DNA of 35,298 nucleotides from Candidatus Hydrogenedentota bacterium (lineage in GTDB: Bacteria; Hydrogenedentota; Hydrogenedentia; Hydrogenedentales; CAITNO01): assembly GCA_903893795.1 (NCBI GenBank), contig CAITNO010000009.1, positions 1-35,298 of the forward strand, read 5' to 3'. Made by a program: the position numbers and the translations under genes. Positions 16,170 through 24,810 of this stretch are shown here, piece after piece; the first letter of the stretch is position 1, and every line of letters starts with the position of its first letter. The notes beneath the pieces were generated by a model. That model searched no databases, had not been told where the DNA came from, and saw only the letters and a program-made list of their open reading frames with translations.

Positions 16170-17393
16170 TCAGGAAAAGTCCTGGCGAATGGCCTCAAAC
16201 ACGTTGTCGGGCGTGATCGCCTTCATGCACCGGTTGTCTAGGCAGGTGGAGAGGCGGTAGTTGGACGCGTTGAAACAGGGACTGCAAGCGAAACCGGCGT
16301 GGAACACGCGGGTGCGGGGCGTGAGCGGGGAAAAGAGGGCGGGGGTTTCAGGGCCGAAGAGGGCATAGACATTTATGTCTGTCAGCGCCGCGAAGTGGGC
16401 CGGTCCGCTGTCCGAGGTGAGGAGCGCGTCGCACAGCCCGAGCAGTGCGACCAGTTCGTGCAAATTGATCTTTCCTGTCAGGTTCACGACCCTCTTGCCG
16501 CCCAAGTCGGCGCAAAACATCTCCGCGACCTGCACCTCAATGGGAATACCCACGACGATGACACTGCCCTCCGGAAAGGCGTCCAGGAACTGCCGGGCCA
16601 CGGCGGCGAAATTGTCCAGGGACCATGGCCGCACCGGCAGTTCATCGAGAAACTTAGGATTAAGCACCAGTCTTGGACGGCCATGGTCGCCGACGATGCC
16701 GCCCGCCTCCAGAAGCGAGTGCACATGGGCTAGTTCCCGGGGACTGGGTTGATAGGCGGGCGGTTGATAGTCCGGCGCAATGACCGGAGCCACCGCCTTT
16801 GCCATGGGGATGATGGCCGGATCCATCCAGCCGGCTTCGGCAAGGAGCAGAAAAGACTGTGCCATTGAGATGTAAGGATTGTACTGCACACGGTGCGTGA
16901 ACAGGTCGCCCCGGTACATGCCCTCGCTGGCGAAACGGTGCCAGCCAATCCGTCGGCGCGCGCCGGTGAGATAAGACAGCAAAGCCGTGAAGCGTGCGAA
17001 GAGTTCAAAATCGACCACCGTGTCGATATTGGCGCGGCGGACGTCCCGGATCATTTTCAGGACACCCAGCACAAACGCCCCCATGCGGTCGTCGCGGATG
17101 ATGAGTATGTTCTCCGGAGGGACCACCCCGAGGATGTCCAGAATCTCCCGGTTCTTGGCGAAAACACAGATGAAAACGTTTTCACGGCCCAACCGTTTGA
17201 CGGCTGCCTCGAATGCGGGCACGGCAAGCACCGCGGCACCCTGTTCGGCAGGTTTGAGAAAGAGCAGGCGCCGCGGGGGCGCACTGGTGTCGGATGGGAA
17301 GATGCGGTCAACCAAACGCCGCAGGAGGGTGAACAGGAAACATACAGGCACCCCGACGTAACGGTCAATCCATCTGAACAGCGCAACGACCAT
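16170..17393 (-). CDS. GT9 family glycosyltransferase (heptosyltransferase-like)
   Basis: This 407-residue GT-B protein has an N-terminal hydrophobic segment (13-24). The GT9 donor-domain motifs are L-T-S-D-S-G-P-A-H (325-333) and L-F-G-P-E-T-P (345-351), followed by the Cys-rich tail C-S-P-C-F ... C-L-D-N-R-C-M typical of ADP-heptose LPS heptosyltransferase relatives. Such enzymes add heptose or other sugars to LPS core on the cytoplasmic side. Its presence supports a Gram-negative-type envelope. The start ATG is one base after the stop of the ArnT-like gene (TGACATG), so the two are coupled. The true donor cannot be read from the sequence; this lineage may not make LPS heptose. Confidence 0.85.
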   Translation of the reverse strand: MVVALFRWIDRYVGVPVCFLFTLLRRLVDRIFPSDTSAPPRRLLFLKPAEQGAAVLAVPAFEAAVKRLGRENVFICVFAKNREILDILGVVPPENILIIRDDRMGAFVLGVLKMIRDVRRANIDTVVDFELFARFTALLSYLTGARRRIGWHRFASEGMYRGDLFTHRVQYNPYISMAQSFLLLAEAGWMDPAIIPMAKAVAPVIAPDYQPPAYQPSPRELAHVHSLLEAGGIVGDHGRPRLVLNPKFLDELPVRPWSLDNFAAVARQFLDAFPEGSVIVVGIPIEVQVAEMFCADLGGKRVVNLTGKINLHELVALLGLCDALLTSDSGPAHFAALTDINVYALFGPETPALFSPLTPRTRVFHAGFACSPCFNASNYRLSTCLDNRCMKAITPDNVFEAIRQDFS

Positions 17394-17394
17394 G

Positions 17395-18921
17395 TCAGGA
17401 GGAGGTGCTTCCCGCCTCGGGCGGCGTGATGACGATCAGGCTCCAGTCGTCGTTTATGGGCTCCACTTTGTACACGCGCTGGTCTATTTTCTCGACGAAG
17501 GCTTCGAGCTTTTTCCTGCGCACGAAAACCAACTGGTTCTTGCCGTCTAGTTTGGCCTTCTTCAGCACGCCGGGCGCGTCTTCGAGTTCCGCCTTGACCA
17601 CCGGGCCGCAGTGCAGGTAGAACTGCAAGCCCAACAATGCCTCTTGCTTGAGCACATACATGTCGCGGTTGGGATATTTCGCGACAATGGCGCCTGCGTC
17701 CCGCGCCAGAATGGACATGTCCTTGGAGGAGTCGATGGCCGGGATGTTGAACAGGAAGAGACCCTTGCCCACGACGACCAGCACAGCCACGGCCAGCGCG
17801 GCGAGCATCACGGTGCGCAACCGAAGCTGGCTTTGTGAAACGAGCCACTCTATTCCCTTGCCGACGGCCAGGGACATGGGGGCAAACAGGGGGAGCAGGT
17901 AGAGCGGCAGGCGTGAACTGACGACACAAAACGCGATGAACGGGATGAGGAATGTGGTGGTGATAAACAGCCATTCCGTCGGGTGGGGCCAGGCGGTTAC
18001 GCGTTTCCACAGGCCTTTCGGCCAGGGAATATGGTCCTTTTTGGCAAGGATGATGAACACCCAGGGCACCAGGCCAAATAGGACAATGGGCAGATACATC
18101 GTGAAGGGCTTGTACCACTCCGCGTTGCGGTGGGCCTCGTCGGTCACATTGCGGGCAATCCCCTCTTTCCAGATCCAGTTCTGCATCAGACCCGGGTGGG
18201 TCCAGGCCTTTTCGGCGTACCAGGAAAAGCCGACCAGCAGGAAGACCAGCAGACCCAGGGGATTGAAGAACTGGGGCACCTTTTCGCCTTTACGGCGCAA
18301 ATAGAAGAACACGATGGCCGGGCCGATGAGGCAGAGCAGCGCCGGAAAGCCCTTGGTCATAAAGGCGAATCCAAACACGGCCCACATCAGCACGATGCAA
18401 TAGCCCTGCTTCCTGCGCACGGCCCACCAGAAGGCCAGCAGGGTAAGCGTTTCAAACAGGGTCAGCAGGGTGTCGGTGGACAGACTGTGCGAGGCGCCGG
18501 CGGGGAAGGGGGACAGGCCGTACACAACGGCACAGTAAAAGGCGGCCTGCGGCCCCCACACGAGAAACCCAAGGTAGTAGACGGCAATGACCGTAAGAAC
18601 AAAGGCGAAGGACTGGCCGATGCGGGCCCCCCAGGCGTTTTCACCGAGCACCTCCATACCCCCGGCGATCATGTAATAGGTGAGCGGCGGTTTGGTCCAG
18701 TGGTTCACCCCGTTGAGCACCGGTTCGTCCAGGGTGCCCTGTTCCATGCTCTGGCGGGCGCATTCGGCGTAGCGGCCTTCCGTGGATTCATAGAGTCCCC
18801 GGGTGCCCTGAAAAGCGAAGCCGACAGCAATGGCAAGCAGCGTGACGACCAGCAACGGCCGTTTCGGCAGGGTCGCCGGCGCTGTGACGCCGGGTTCGAC
18901 CTTCGATTCTGTTTCAGCCAT
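17395..18921 (-). CDS. ArnT/PMT-like polyprenyl-phosphate-dependent glycosyltransferase (GT-C)
   Basis: This is a 508-residue polytopic protein. After the first helix (residues 22-38) the periplasmic loop reads G-L-Y-E-S-T-E-G-R-Y-A-E (42-53) and then H-W-T-K-P-P-L-T-Y-Y (74-83). These are hallmark motifs of the GT39/GT83 group, in which an acidic residue of the first loop is catalytic and the K-P-P region binds the lipid-linked donor. About eleven helices follow, then a soluble C-terminal domain of ~120 residues. ArnT moves aminoarabinose from undecaprenyl phosphate to lipid A; the acceptor here is unknown. ATG 18921 is preferred, with GGAAAGG six bases upstream, rather than the frame start 45 residues earlier. 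It is coupled to the GT9 gene. Confidence 0.87.
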   Translation of the reverse strand: MAETESKVEPGVTAPATLPKRPLLVVTLLAIAVGFAFQGTRGLYESTEGRYAECARQSMEQGTLDEPVLNGVNHWTKPPLTYYMIAGGMEVLGENAWGARIGQSFAFVLTVIAVYYLGFLVWGPQAAFYCAVVYGLSPFPAGASHSLSTDTLLTLFETLTLLAFWWAVRRKQGYCIVLMWAVFGFAFMTKGFPALLCLIGPAIVFFYLRRKGEKVPQFFNPLGLLVFLLVGFSWYAEKAWTHPGLMQNWIWKEGIARNVTDEAHRNAEWYKPFTMYLPIVLFGLVPWVFIILAKKDHIPWPKGLWKRVTAWPHPTEWLFITTTFLIPFIAFCVVSSRLPLYLLPLFAPMSLAVGKGIEWLVSQSQLRLRTVMLAALAVAVLVVVGKGLFLFNIPAIDSSKDMSILARDAGAIVAKYPNRDMYVLKQEALLGLQFYLHCGPVVKAELEDAPGVLKKAKLDGKNQLVFVRRKKLEAFVEKIDQRVYKVEPINDDWSLIVITPPEAGSTSS

Positions 18922-19103
18922 GGGATACCTTTCCAAACGACCGCGCAGGGCTCGGTGAATGCGAAACCGGCGGATCTTTGTTCCTGCAAGCCAAAACGGA
19001 CTCCGCAAAGCCCGTGCTTGCAGCTTGAACATAATCCATAAGCCCGTACGAGTCAACTTTTTGGCGGCTTTGCGGGTCCTTCGCGCCGGGACTTCCGGCC
19101 TGT

Positions 19104-19109
19104 TATAAT
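19104..19109 (+). promoter_or_regulatory. TATAAT -10-like element before the GT2 gene
   Basis: A perfect TATAAT lies 57 bases upstream of the GTG at 19167 in the short divergent gap between two operons. No convincing -35 hexamer is seen at 16-18 bases, so it is only a candidate. Confidence 0.3.
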
Positions 19110-19166
19110 CCCGTTTGTCTGCACAGGGTTCCCGTCCCGCAAACCCATTTTGGGGGTGTTCCCAGC

Positions 19167-20042
19167 GTGTCTTCCAGTGAAATACAAGGCCATGAACTGC
19201 GGATAAGCGTCATAGTGGCGACGCGCGACCGCCGTGACGATGTGGCGGAATGTCTCACCCCGCTCACGCCGGAAAGGCTCGATGTGCTGGGTGGTGAGGT
19301 CATTGTCCTGGATGACGCCTCCACGGACGGCACGGCGGAGATGCTGGCGGTTCAGTTTCCCTGGGTGCGGGTGGTCGTTAACCCAACGAATGTGGGACCC
19401 GGTCCCGCGCGTAATCTTGCCGCAGCCACTGCCCGGGGGGCTTTGCTGGTATTTGTTGATTCCGACGCGGTGCCCTGTGAGGGGTGGCTGGGGCAACTCG
19501 CGGCGGCCGATGACGGGAAGTCGGTCCTGATTGGCAAGGTGTTGGACTACAATTCCGGGGCGGTACAATACGGTCCGCGCCGCGCCACCTTCCTCGGCAA
19601 GAGCCTGCGGTGCAGGCCGGAGCGGGTGAACACGGGCGGGGCGGGGAATATGGCCATACCCAAGAGTCTCTTTGACAGCGTCGGCGGATTTGACCCCGAG
19701 ATTCCGAACTGCTTTGAGGACAGTTGGTTGTGCATCCGACTGGGCCGTGCCGGGGCACGGTTCCGGTACGTGGCCGACGCCATTGTTCGCCACAAGGGGG
19801 ACACGGGCAAGCACGGCGATGAAATTCGCATGCAGGAACACAACAGCACCTACGCGATGCTGAAGTTCTACGCCGACACGCCGCTCATGCGGGCTGCGTT
19901 TACCGTCTGCAATGCGCTATGGATGGCGCTTCGCCGGGTTGCGTGGACCTTCACTGGAAGGGGCGAGGACGCCGCGCTGCTGTGGAAGGGCTGGGTGACA
20001 GCCCACCGGCGATTCGCCGAAAAACAAAGGATACCCGGCTGA
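19167..20042 (+). CDS. GT2 family glycosyltransferase
   Basis: This 291-residue GT-A enzyme has the nucleotide-binding start I-S-V-I-V-A-T-R-D-R (13-22), V-L-D-D-A-S-T-D-G-T (48-56) and the metal-binding D-S-D at 98-100. A-G-N-M-A (159-163) and the E184-D185 pair before S-W-L-C resemble the acceptor/catalytic ED of GT2 enzymes such as rhamnosyl- or galactofuranosyltransferases. There are no membrane helices apart from a possible C-terminal amphipathic segment, so it is a soluble or peripheral cytoplasmic enzyme. The GTG start follows a G-rich stretch (GGGGGTG) that may serve as RBS. It is divergent from the ArnT-like/GT9 operon and probably works on the same surface glycan. Sugar specificity unknown. 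Confidence 0.85.
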   Translation: MSSSEIQGHELRISVIVATRDRRDDVAECLTPLTPERLDVLGGEVIVLDDASTDGTAEMLAVQFPWVRVVVNPTNVGPGPARNLAAATARGALLVFVDSDAVPCEGWLGQLAAADDGKSVLIGKVLDYNSGAVQYGPRRATFLGKSLRCRPERVNTGGAGNMAIPKSLFDSVGGFDPEIPNCFEDSWLCIRLGRAGARFRYVADAIVRHKGDTGKHGDEIRMQEHNSTYAMLKFYADTPLMRAAFTVCNALWMALRRVAWTFTGRGEDAALLWKGWVTAHRRFAEKQRIPG

Positions 20043-20092
20043 GGCTGAATCCCAAGCTTTCCTGGTCTATTGTTTTCAATGGAGTGATTGCC

Positions 20093-23008
20093 TCACTTTT
20101 CCGCATACTCCAACAAATTCAGCAGCAGCCGGTCTGCGGCGGGGTGTTTGTCCACATTGTCGAGGATGTTGAAGGTGTTCAGCACGATGCGGCCCTCGCC
20201 GACTTTGTACGCGCTGAGCATGGTGCCCGCCGCATACCCATCTGGGCGGCTCGAATGGCATACGGCGAAGGCCGCCGCGGCCGTGTCGTCCGGGGTGTCC
20301 TGACCCTCGAAGAACAGGTTGGAAATCACCGGGCCGTAGTAGTCCCAGTCCATGATGCCGGGTTTCTGCAGGCCTGCAAACAGGGGATGCCGTTTCGCCA
20401 CGCATTCCTTGTGGTAAAGCCAGTCGGAGAAGTGGGTGAGGCGCCCCCTGTTCTTTATGGGCAGCAAGGCGGTCTCATCGTCGCCCTCTGTGAACACGCC
20501 CGGATTGAGGAACACGGCGGTGGCGCCCTGATTGACACGCTCCATCAGGCCTGCCCGCTCTTCGGGCTTCACGTCACCCACCAGAATGACAAAGCCTTTT
20601 TCCGTGATCGTCACCCCCCGTGATTTCAGCCAATCCTGCACACGGGGTTCGATGCCCGCCACGGCGACGGTCATTGGCGCGACACTTTGCGGCACTTCGG
20701 ACACGTGGAAGCTGAGTCGCCCGCCCATGGGCGCGCCGCCGTGTTCCAACGTGGCGTTCAGGGTGTACTCGCCCGCAGGACCGGCGAGGATGACATCCTC
20801 GGCGAACACGGGCACTGCCAACGGTCCTTCTTCGCCTTCCGCAGGCTTGGGAATGACCACATCGAGTTTCTTTTCCCAGGCCACGCCGCTGGGTCCAAGC
20901 ACGCGCAGCCATGCGGGATAGCTGCCGGGGGCCAGCACATCCTCATTGGCCAGCACGACCTCCAGCTTGACCGGGCGGCCCGCATAGACATTCATGGGTG
21001 CGGCAAAGAGGCACCAGCGCAGGAGTGCCCAGCCGTCCTGGAGCGTGTCCATGATGCCTGGCTTGAATTCGCGCCAGAAGGTCCACAGCCCTTCGCCGGT
21101 GTAGCCGTGGTCGAGCAGACCGGTGAGGTTGTAGCCGCAAATCCTGGGGTTGGAGCGAATGAGATTGAAGCCGAGCGTGCGCTGGCGGCAGTGCATCGCC
21201 TGGCTGTCGCGTAGCATTTCCTCCGGGAAGGCATAGACGCCGTCAAAGCCGAGCCGCATCCAGTCCGCCGTGAGTTTCTCTTCGGTCTGTTTGAAGAATT
21301 TGGTGTCGTCCCATTCGGGATTGGCGTTGTTTTCCTCGTAATGGCGCAGTTCGCGGATGGCGTTCATCAGGCTGCCGATGCCGTATTCGGAAATGAATAC
21401 GGGCTTGCTGTCCTTGCCCAGGCTGCGGATGCCCGCCTCGATGGCGGGGGTGTGCGGCGTTCCAGGATAGACGTGCGCGTCACCCGCGCCCTCGAAGTAG
21501 CCGCCCCAGGGTCCGTTCTTCGCCGTGCCTGTGTAGTCCGGGCCCTCCACGCCCCACATGTACTCCCACTGCGCGCTGCCGGGATTGCAGACGGACCCGA
21601 TGTTGTACTGTCCGTCCCAGCGCCCGCTCTGCTGGAGCACCAGCCGCGAATCGTCAAGTGACCGCATTAGACCCAGGCTGGCCACCGAATGCCTGGCCAG
21701 CGCGCCGTTGCCCATTTCGTTGACCAGTCCGAAGATGACCACGCTCGGGTGGTTCCGGTCGCGCAGCACCATTTCCCGAAGAGTCGCGTCAAAACGTTCG
21801 CCCATCCTGGGCGATTCGCCGAGCAGCCAGGAAGACAGGTCCTCCTCATAGGCCATCAGCCCGATCTCGTCGCACAGGTCCAACTGGTAGGGATGGGCGA
21901 TGCCCGCAATGAAGCGAATCGTGTTGAACCCGCAGGACTTCATGTAGAGCAGGTCCTTGCGCAGCAGATCGGGCGCGGAATCGGGCGGGAGGATGGCGCC
22001 GAAGGGGCAGTGGTTGCCCGTATGCGAACTTTTCAGGAAGATGCGTTTGCCGTTAAGGTGGAAGTAGCCCTTGTCCACGCGCAGTTCGCGAAAGCCGAAG
22101 CGGGTGCTGTTTTCAGCGACATCTTTGCCCTCCCCGGCGATGACGCGCGTCGTGAGACGGTAGAGGGACGGGTCATCCAACTGCCACAAGCGGGGATGGT
22201 TCACGGTCATTTCGCAGAGGACAGGCGCGGTGCCCGCGGGGACCTCGTGCTGGAGCGTCAGCGAGGCCACGGGCTCATTGGCGAAGGCGGGCACGATGGA
22301 AAACTCGATCCGCGCGTCTGCGCTGTTTGCGCCCGTGTTGGTCAGCGTGGCCTGCACCTTCACCTTGCCCGTCTGCCAGTCCGGCCGGACGTACACGTCG
22401 TCGATGCGCACTGGCGGTGTCCAGAAAACCTCCACCGGCTCCGTGATGCCACCGCTGTTGTAGGAACCGCCCACGCCGATGCCCGAGGGAACTTTGTTCC
22501 GGTGCGGCGTTTCACCCAGCACGATGCCGTCGATGGCTTCGGCCTTAGGATTGAGCACACGCACCGTCATCCGGTTTGGCCCGTCGGCTTTCAGCGCATC
22601 GGTGATGTCCAGTGTGAAGGGCGTCTCGCCGCCCTCATGGCCGCCCACGGCGATGTCATTGACCCACACCTCGGCGAGATAGTCCACCGTATGGAACCGG
22701 ATGAGACAGCGCCCGCCACTGTAGGGGTTTTTGGGCGCGGTGAATTCGCGCTGATACCATGCCACCCCGTGGTAGCCCGGCAACGACTCCTGGAAGATGC
22801 CCGGAACACGCGCGGTCTTGGCATCCGGAGCGGGTGTTTTCCACCAAGCCTGGTCGCGGCCGACATTGTTCGGGTCCGGGGCCACGGTCCATCCATCCCC
22901 CACCAGCGAGACCACCGCGGAACCGACGGATTGCGCCCCGGCCGGTGCCATGTTCTCAAGAAGCGTTACAGCAAGGATTAATGCGGCTGCCGTCCAGATG
23001 CGTCCCAT
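20093..23008 (-). CDS. Secreted glycoside hydrolase family 2 enzyme with an extra C-terminal domain
   Basis: The 971-residue protein has a Sec signal peptide (residues 1-26, probably cleaved after A-G-A). It then has the GH2 order: jelly-roll sugar-binding domain (about 45-200), Ig-like domain (200-310), and a TIM barrel. The acid/base is E431 in G-L-V-N-E-M-G and the nucleophile is E541 in V-F-I-S-E-Y-G. GH2 members are exo-beta-galactosidases, mannosidases or glucuronidases; specificity is not clear. The last ~250 residues include an Ig-like segment and an alpha/beta region resembling a class I amidotransferase/ThuA-like fold (V-I-L-V-G-D-V ... G-E-G-R-I-V-L). GGAGG precedes the ATG. It diverges from the sugar ABC importer, suggesting that it releases sugars which that system imports. 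Confidence 0.87.
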   Translation of the reverse strand: MGRIWTAAALILAVTLLENMAPAGAQSVGSAVVSLVGDGWTVAPDPNNVGRDQAWWKTPAPDAKTARVPGIFQESLPGYHGVAWYQREFTAPKNPYSGGRCLIRFHTVDYLAEVWVNDIAVGGHEGGETPFTLDITDALKADGPNRMTVRVLNPKAEAIDGIVLGETPHRNKVPSGIGVGGSYNSGGITEPVEVFWTPPVRIDDVYVRPDWQTGKVKVQATLTNTGANSADARIEFSIVPAFANEPVASLTLQHEVPAGTAPVLCEMTVNHPRLWQLDDPSLYRLTTRVIAGEGKDVAENSTRFGFRELRVDKGYFHLNGKRIFLKSSHTGNHCPFGAILPPDSAPDLLRKDLLYMKSCGFNTIRFIAGIAHPYQLDLCDEIGLMAYEEDLSSWLLGESPRMGERFDATLREMVLRDRNHPSVVIFGLVNEMGNGALARHSVASLGLMRSLDDSRLVLQQSGRWDGQYNIGSVCNPGSAQWEYMWGVEGPDYTGTAKNGPWGGYFEGAGDAHVYPGTPHTPAIEAGIRSLGKDSKPVFISEYGIGSLMNAIRELRHYEENNANPEWDDTKFFKQTEEKLTADWMRLGFDGVYAFPEEMLRDSQAMHCRQRTLGFNLIRSNPRICGYNLTGLLDHGYTGEGLWTFWREFKPGIMDTLQDGWALLRWCLFAAPMNVYAGRPVKLEVVLANEDVLAPGSYPAWLRVLGPSGVAWEKKLDVVIPKPAEGEEGPLAVPVFAEDVILAGPAGEYTLNATLEHGGAPMGGRLSFHVSEVPQSVAPMTVAVAGIEPRVQDWLKSRGVTITEKGFVILVGDVKPEERAGLMERVNQGATAVFLNPGVFTEGDDETALLPIKNRGRLTHFSDWLYHKECVAKRHPLFAGLQKPGIMDWDYYGPVISNLFFEGQDTPDDTAAAAFAVCHSSRPDGYAAGTMLSAYKVGEGRIVLNTFNILDNVDKHPAADRLLLNLLEYAEK

Positions 23009-23080
23009 GACCAGGTCCTCCGTTGTGTTGGATGGGACCAGACTAGCAGATTGGACGGGAGAATAGGGAGTGGAGGGGAA

Positions 23081-23184
23081 GCATCGTCATTGCGAGCGAA
23101 GCGCGGCAATCTCTTGAAGCCACAGTCCAGGACTTTGGTCATGACGAACACGAGATTGCCGCGCTTCGCTCGCAATGACGATGC
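23081..23184. repeat. Perfect 33-bp inverted repeat in the GH2/importer divergent region
   Basis: 23081-23113 and 23152-23184 are exact reverse complements (33/33), separated by 38 bases. The arms contain TCATTGCGAGCGAAGCG, a motif I recall as a dispersed repeat in several bacterial phyla. The element lies 72 bases before the GH2 start and 129 bases before the ATPase start. It could form a long hairpin in RNA or be a MITE-like insertion. Confidence 0.85.
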
Positions 23185-23313
23185 CGGCCGGGGTTTCTCG
23201 CACAACGGTGTGTTGCAGGCGGTGCGTCTCTTCCCCGTTCTCGGCGTCCTCCTCATGTGCTACACTATTCTCCGCGGGATGCGGCGCAGTGCCGGGTCCC
23301 CGTGGAGAGGGCG

Positions 23314-24810
23314 ATGTCGGCAGGATTCTTACAATCAGCACTGGCGATGGAGGGCGTTTCCAAGCGCTTTCCGGGCATGCTGGCGGTGGACCGTGTGGAC
23401 TTCGATGTGATGCCGGGCGAGGTGCATGCGCTGATGGGGGAGAACGGCGCCGGCAAGTCGACGCTGATGCGCATCCTGACCGGTTCCTTTGATGACTATG
23501 AGGGCACGATCCGCATCGGCGGACGGGAGGCGCGTGTCCACTCGCCCGCCGCCGCCAAGGAGCAGGGCATTGGCATGGTGTACCAGGAGCTGAGCCTGGC
23601 CCGGCCGATCAGCATTGCGGAAAACCTGCTCGTCGGGCGGCTGCCCGTGCGTTGGGGCGGGTTCATCGACCGGCCGCAACTGCTGCGCGAGGCGCGCGCC
23701 TGCCTGGGCTTGGTGGGCCTTGATTTGGACCCGCTGCTGACGGTGGGCGAAATCAGCCAGCACGAGGCGCAGTTGGTGGAAATTGCCAAGGTGCTGGGGG
23801 GGCAACCCTGCATTCTTATTTTGGACGAGCCGACTTCCTCGCTGTCGCGGGACGAGGTGGCGCGGCTGTTTCAGATCCTTCGGGACCTGCGCAACCGGGG
23901 GTTGGCCATCGTTTACATTTCACACCACCTGCCTGAGATTTTCGAGATTGCCGACCGGGTGACCGTGATGCGCGACGGGCGCAGAATTGCCACGAAGGAA
24001 ATCCATGAGGTCACGCCGCAGTCGCTGGTGCAGATGATGGTGGGCCGGAGCATAGACGAGTTTTATCTGCGCCGTGAGGCGAAGGTCGGCGCCACCGTGC
24101 TCCGCGCCGAGGGACTCACGCGCTATGGTTTCTTCCATGAAGTCTCCTTCACGCTCAACGCCGGGGAGATCCTCGGTGTGGCGGGGCTGTCCGGCGCGGG
24201 CCGGACAGAACTGGCCCGTTCGCTGTGCGGGCTCGACCCGCTGTACGCGGGCCGCGCGTTGCTTTTGGATGAGCCGCTCATCCCGAATGACTATCCCCGC
24301 AACGCCGCCAGGGGGCTCGTGTATCTCAGCGAGGACCGCAAGGTGGACGGGCTGTTTCTGCGGCTGCCGGTCAGCGTGAATCTGCTTGCCGGACTGCGCG
24401 GGCGGAGCGGGAACGGGAGCGTTGTGCAGCGCTGTCTCGATGAATTGGCCATTGCCTCCGCGTCGCCGGAAGTGGACGCGGGCACGCTCTCGGGCGGCAA
24501 CCAGCAGAAGGTGCTGCTGGGCAAATGGCTCGCGACCGGCCCGCGTGTGCTGATTCTAGACGAGCCGACACGCGGCGTGGATGTAGGCGCGAAGCGCAAG
24601 ATTCACGAGGCGGTGATGGCGCTGGCTGATCGCGGCGCGGCGGTGCTGCTGATCAGTTCCGACCTGCCTGAACTGGCGGGGCTTTCCGACCGGGCCGTGG
24701 TGATGCGCAACGGCCGCCTCATCGGCGAGTTGTCCAAGGCGCAACTGTCCGAGGAGGCGCTGTTGCTGGCGGCCAACGGCCATCTGGAGGACTGCCATGC
24801 CAAGGCATGA
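23314..24810 (+). CDS. Sugar ABC transporter ATPase with two nucleotide-binding domains (RbsA/MglA/YtfR type)
   Basis: This 498-residue protein has two ABC domains in tandem, the normal CUT2 length. Domain 1 has Walker A G-E-N-G-A-G-K-S-T (42-50) and Walker B I-L-I-L-D-E-P-T. Domain 2 has the degenerate P-loop G-L-S-G-A-G-R-T-E typical of this family, a full L-S-G-G-N-Q-Q-K signature and V-L-I-L-D-E-P-T-R-G-V-D. In domain 1 the signature reads I-S-Q-H-E-A-Q (147-153), lacking the Gly that is usual there. ATG 23314 was chosen for the GGAGAGG five bases upstream and because homology begins there. It overlaps the permease gene by 14 bases. It powers uptake of a mono- or oligosaccharide. Confidence 0.92.
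   Translation: MSAGFLQSALAMEGVSKRFPGMLAVDRVDFDVMPGEVHALMGENGAGKSTLMRILTGSFDDYEGTIRIGGREARVHSPAAAKEQGIGMVYQELSLARPISIAENLLVGRLPVRWGGFIDRPQLLREARACLGLVGLDLDPLLTVGEISQHEAQLVEIAKVLGGQPCILILDEPTSSLSRDEVARLFQILRDLRNRGLAIVYISHHLPEIFEIADRVTVMRDGRRIATKEIHEVTPQSLVQMMVGRSIDEFYLRREAKVGATVLRAEGLTRYGFFHEVSFTLNAGEILGVAGLSGAGRTELARSLCGLDPLYAGRALLLDEPLIPNDYPRNAARGLVYLSEDRKVDGLFLRLPVSVNLLAGLRGRSGNGSVVQRCLDELAIASASPEVDAGTLSGGNQQKVLLGKWLATGPRVLILDEPTRGVDVGAKRKIHEAVMALADRGAAVLLISSDLPELAGLSDRAVVMRNGRLIGELSKAQLSEEALLLAANGHLEDCHAKA

Noticed and set aside
21689..22981. A 430-codon frame antisense to the GH2 gene
   Set aside because: The GH2 frame has catalytic residues and a signal peptide. The antisense frame shows no domain and a poor start.
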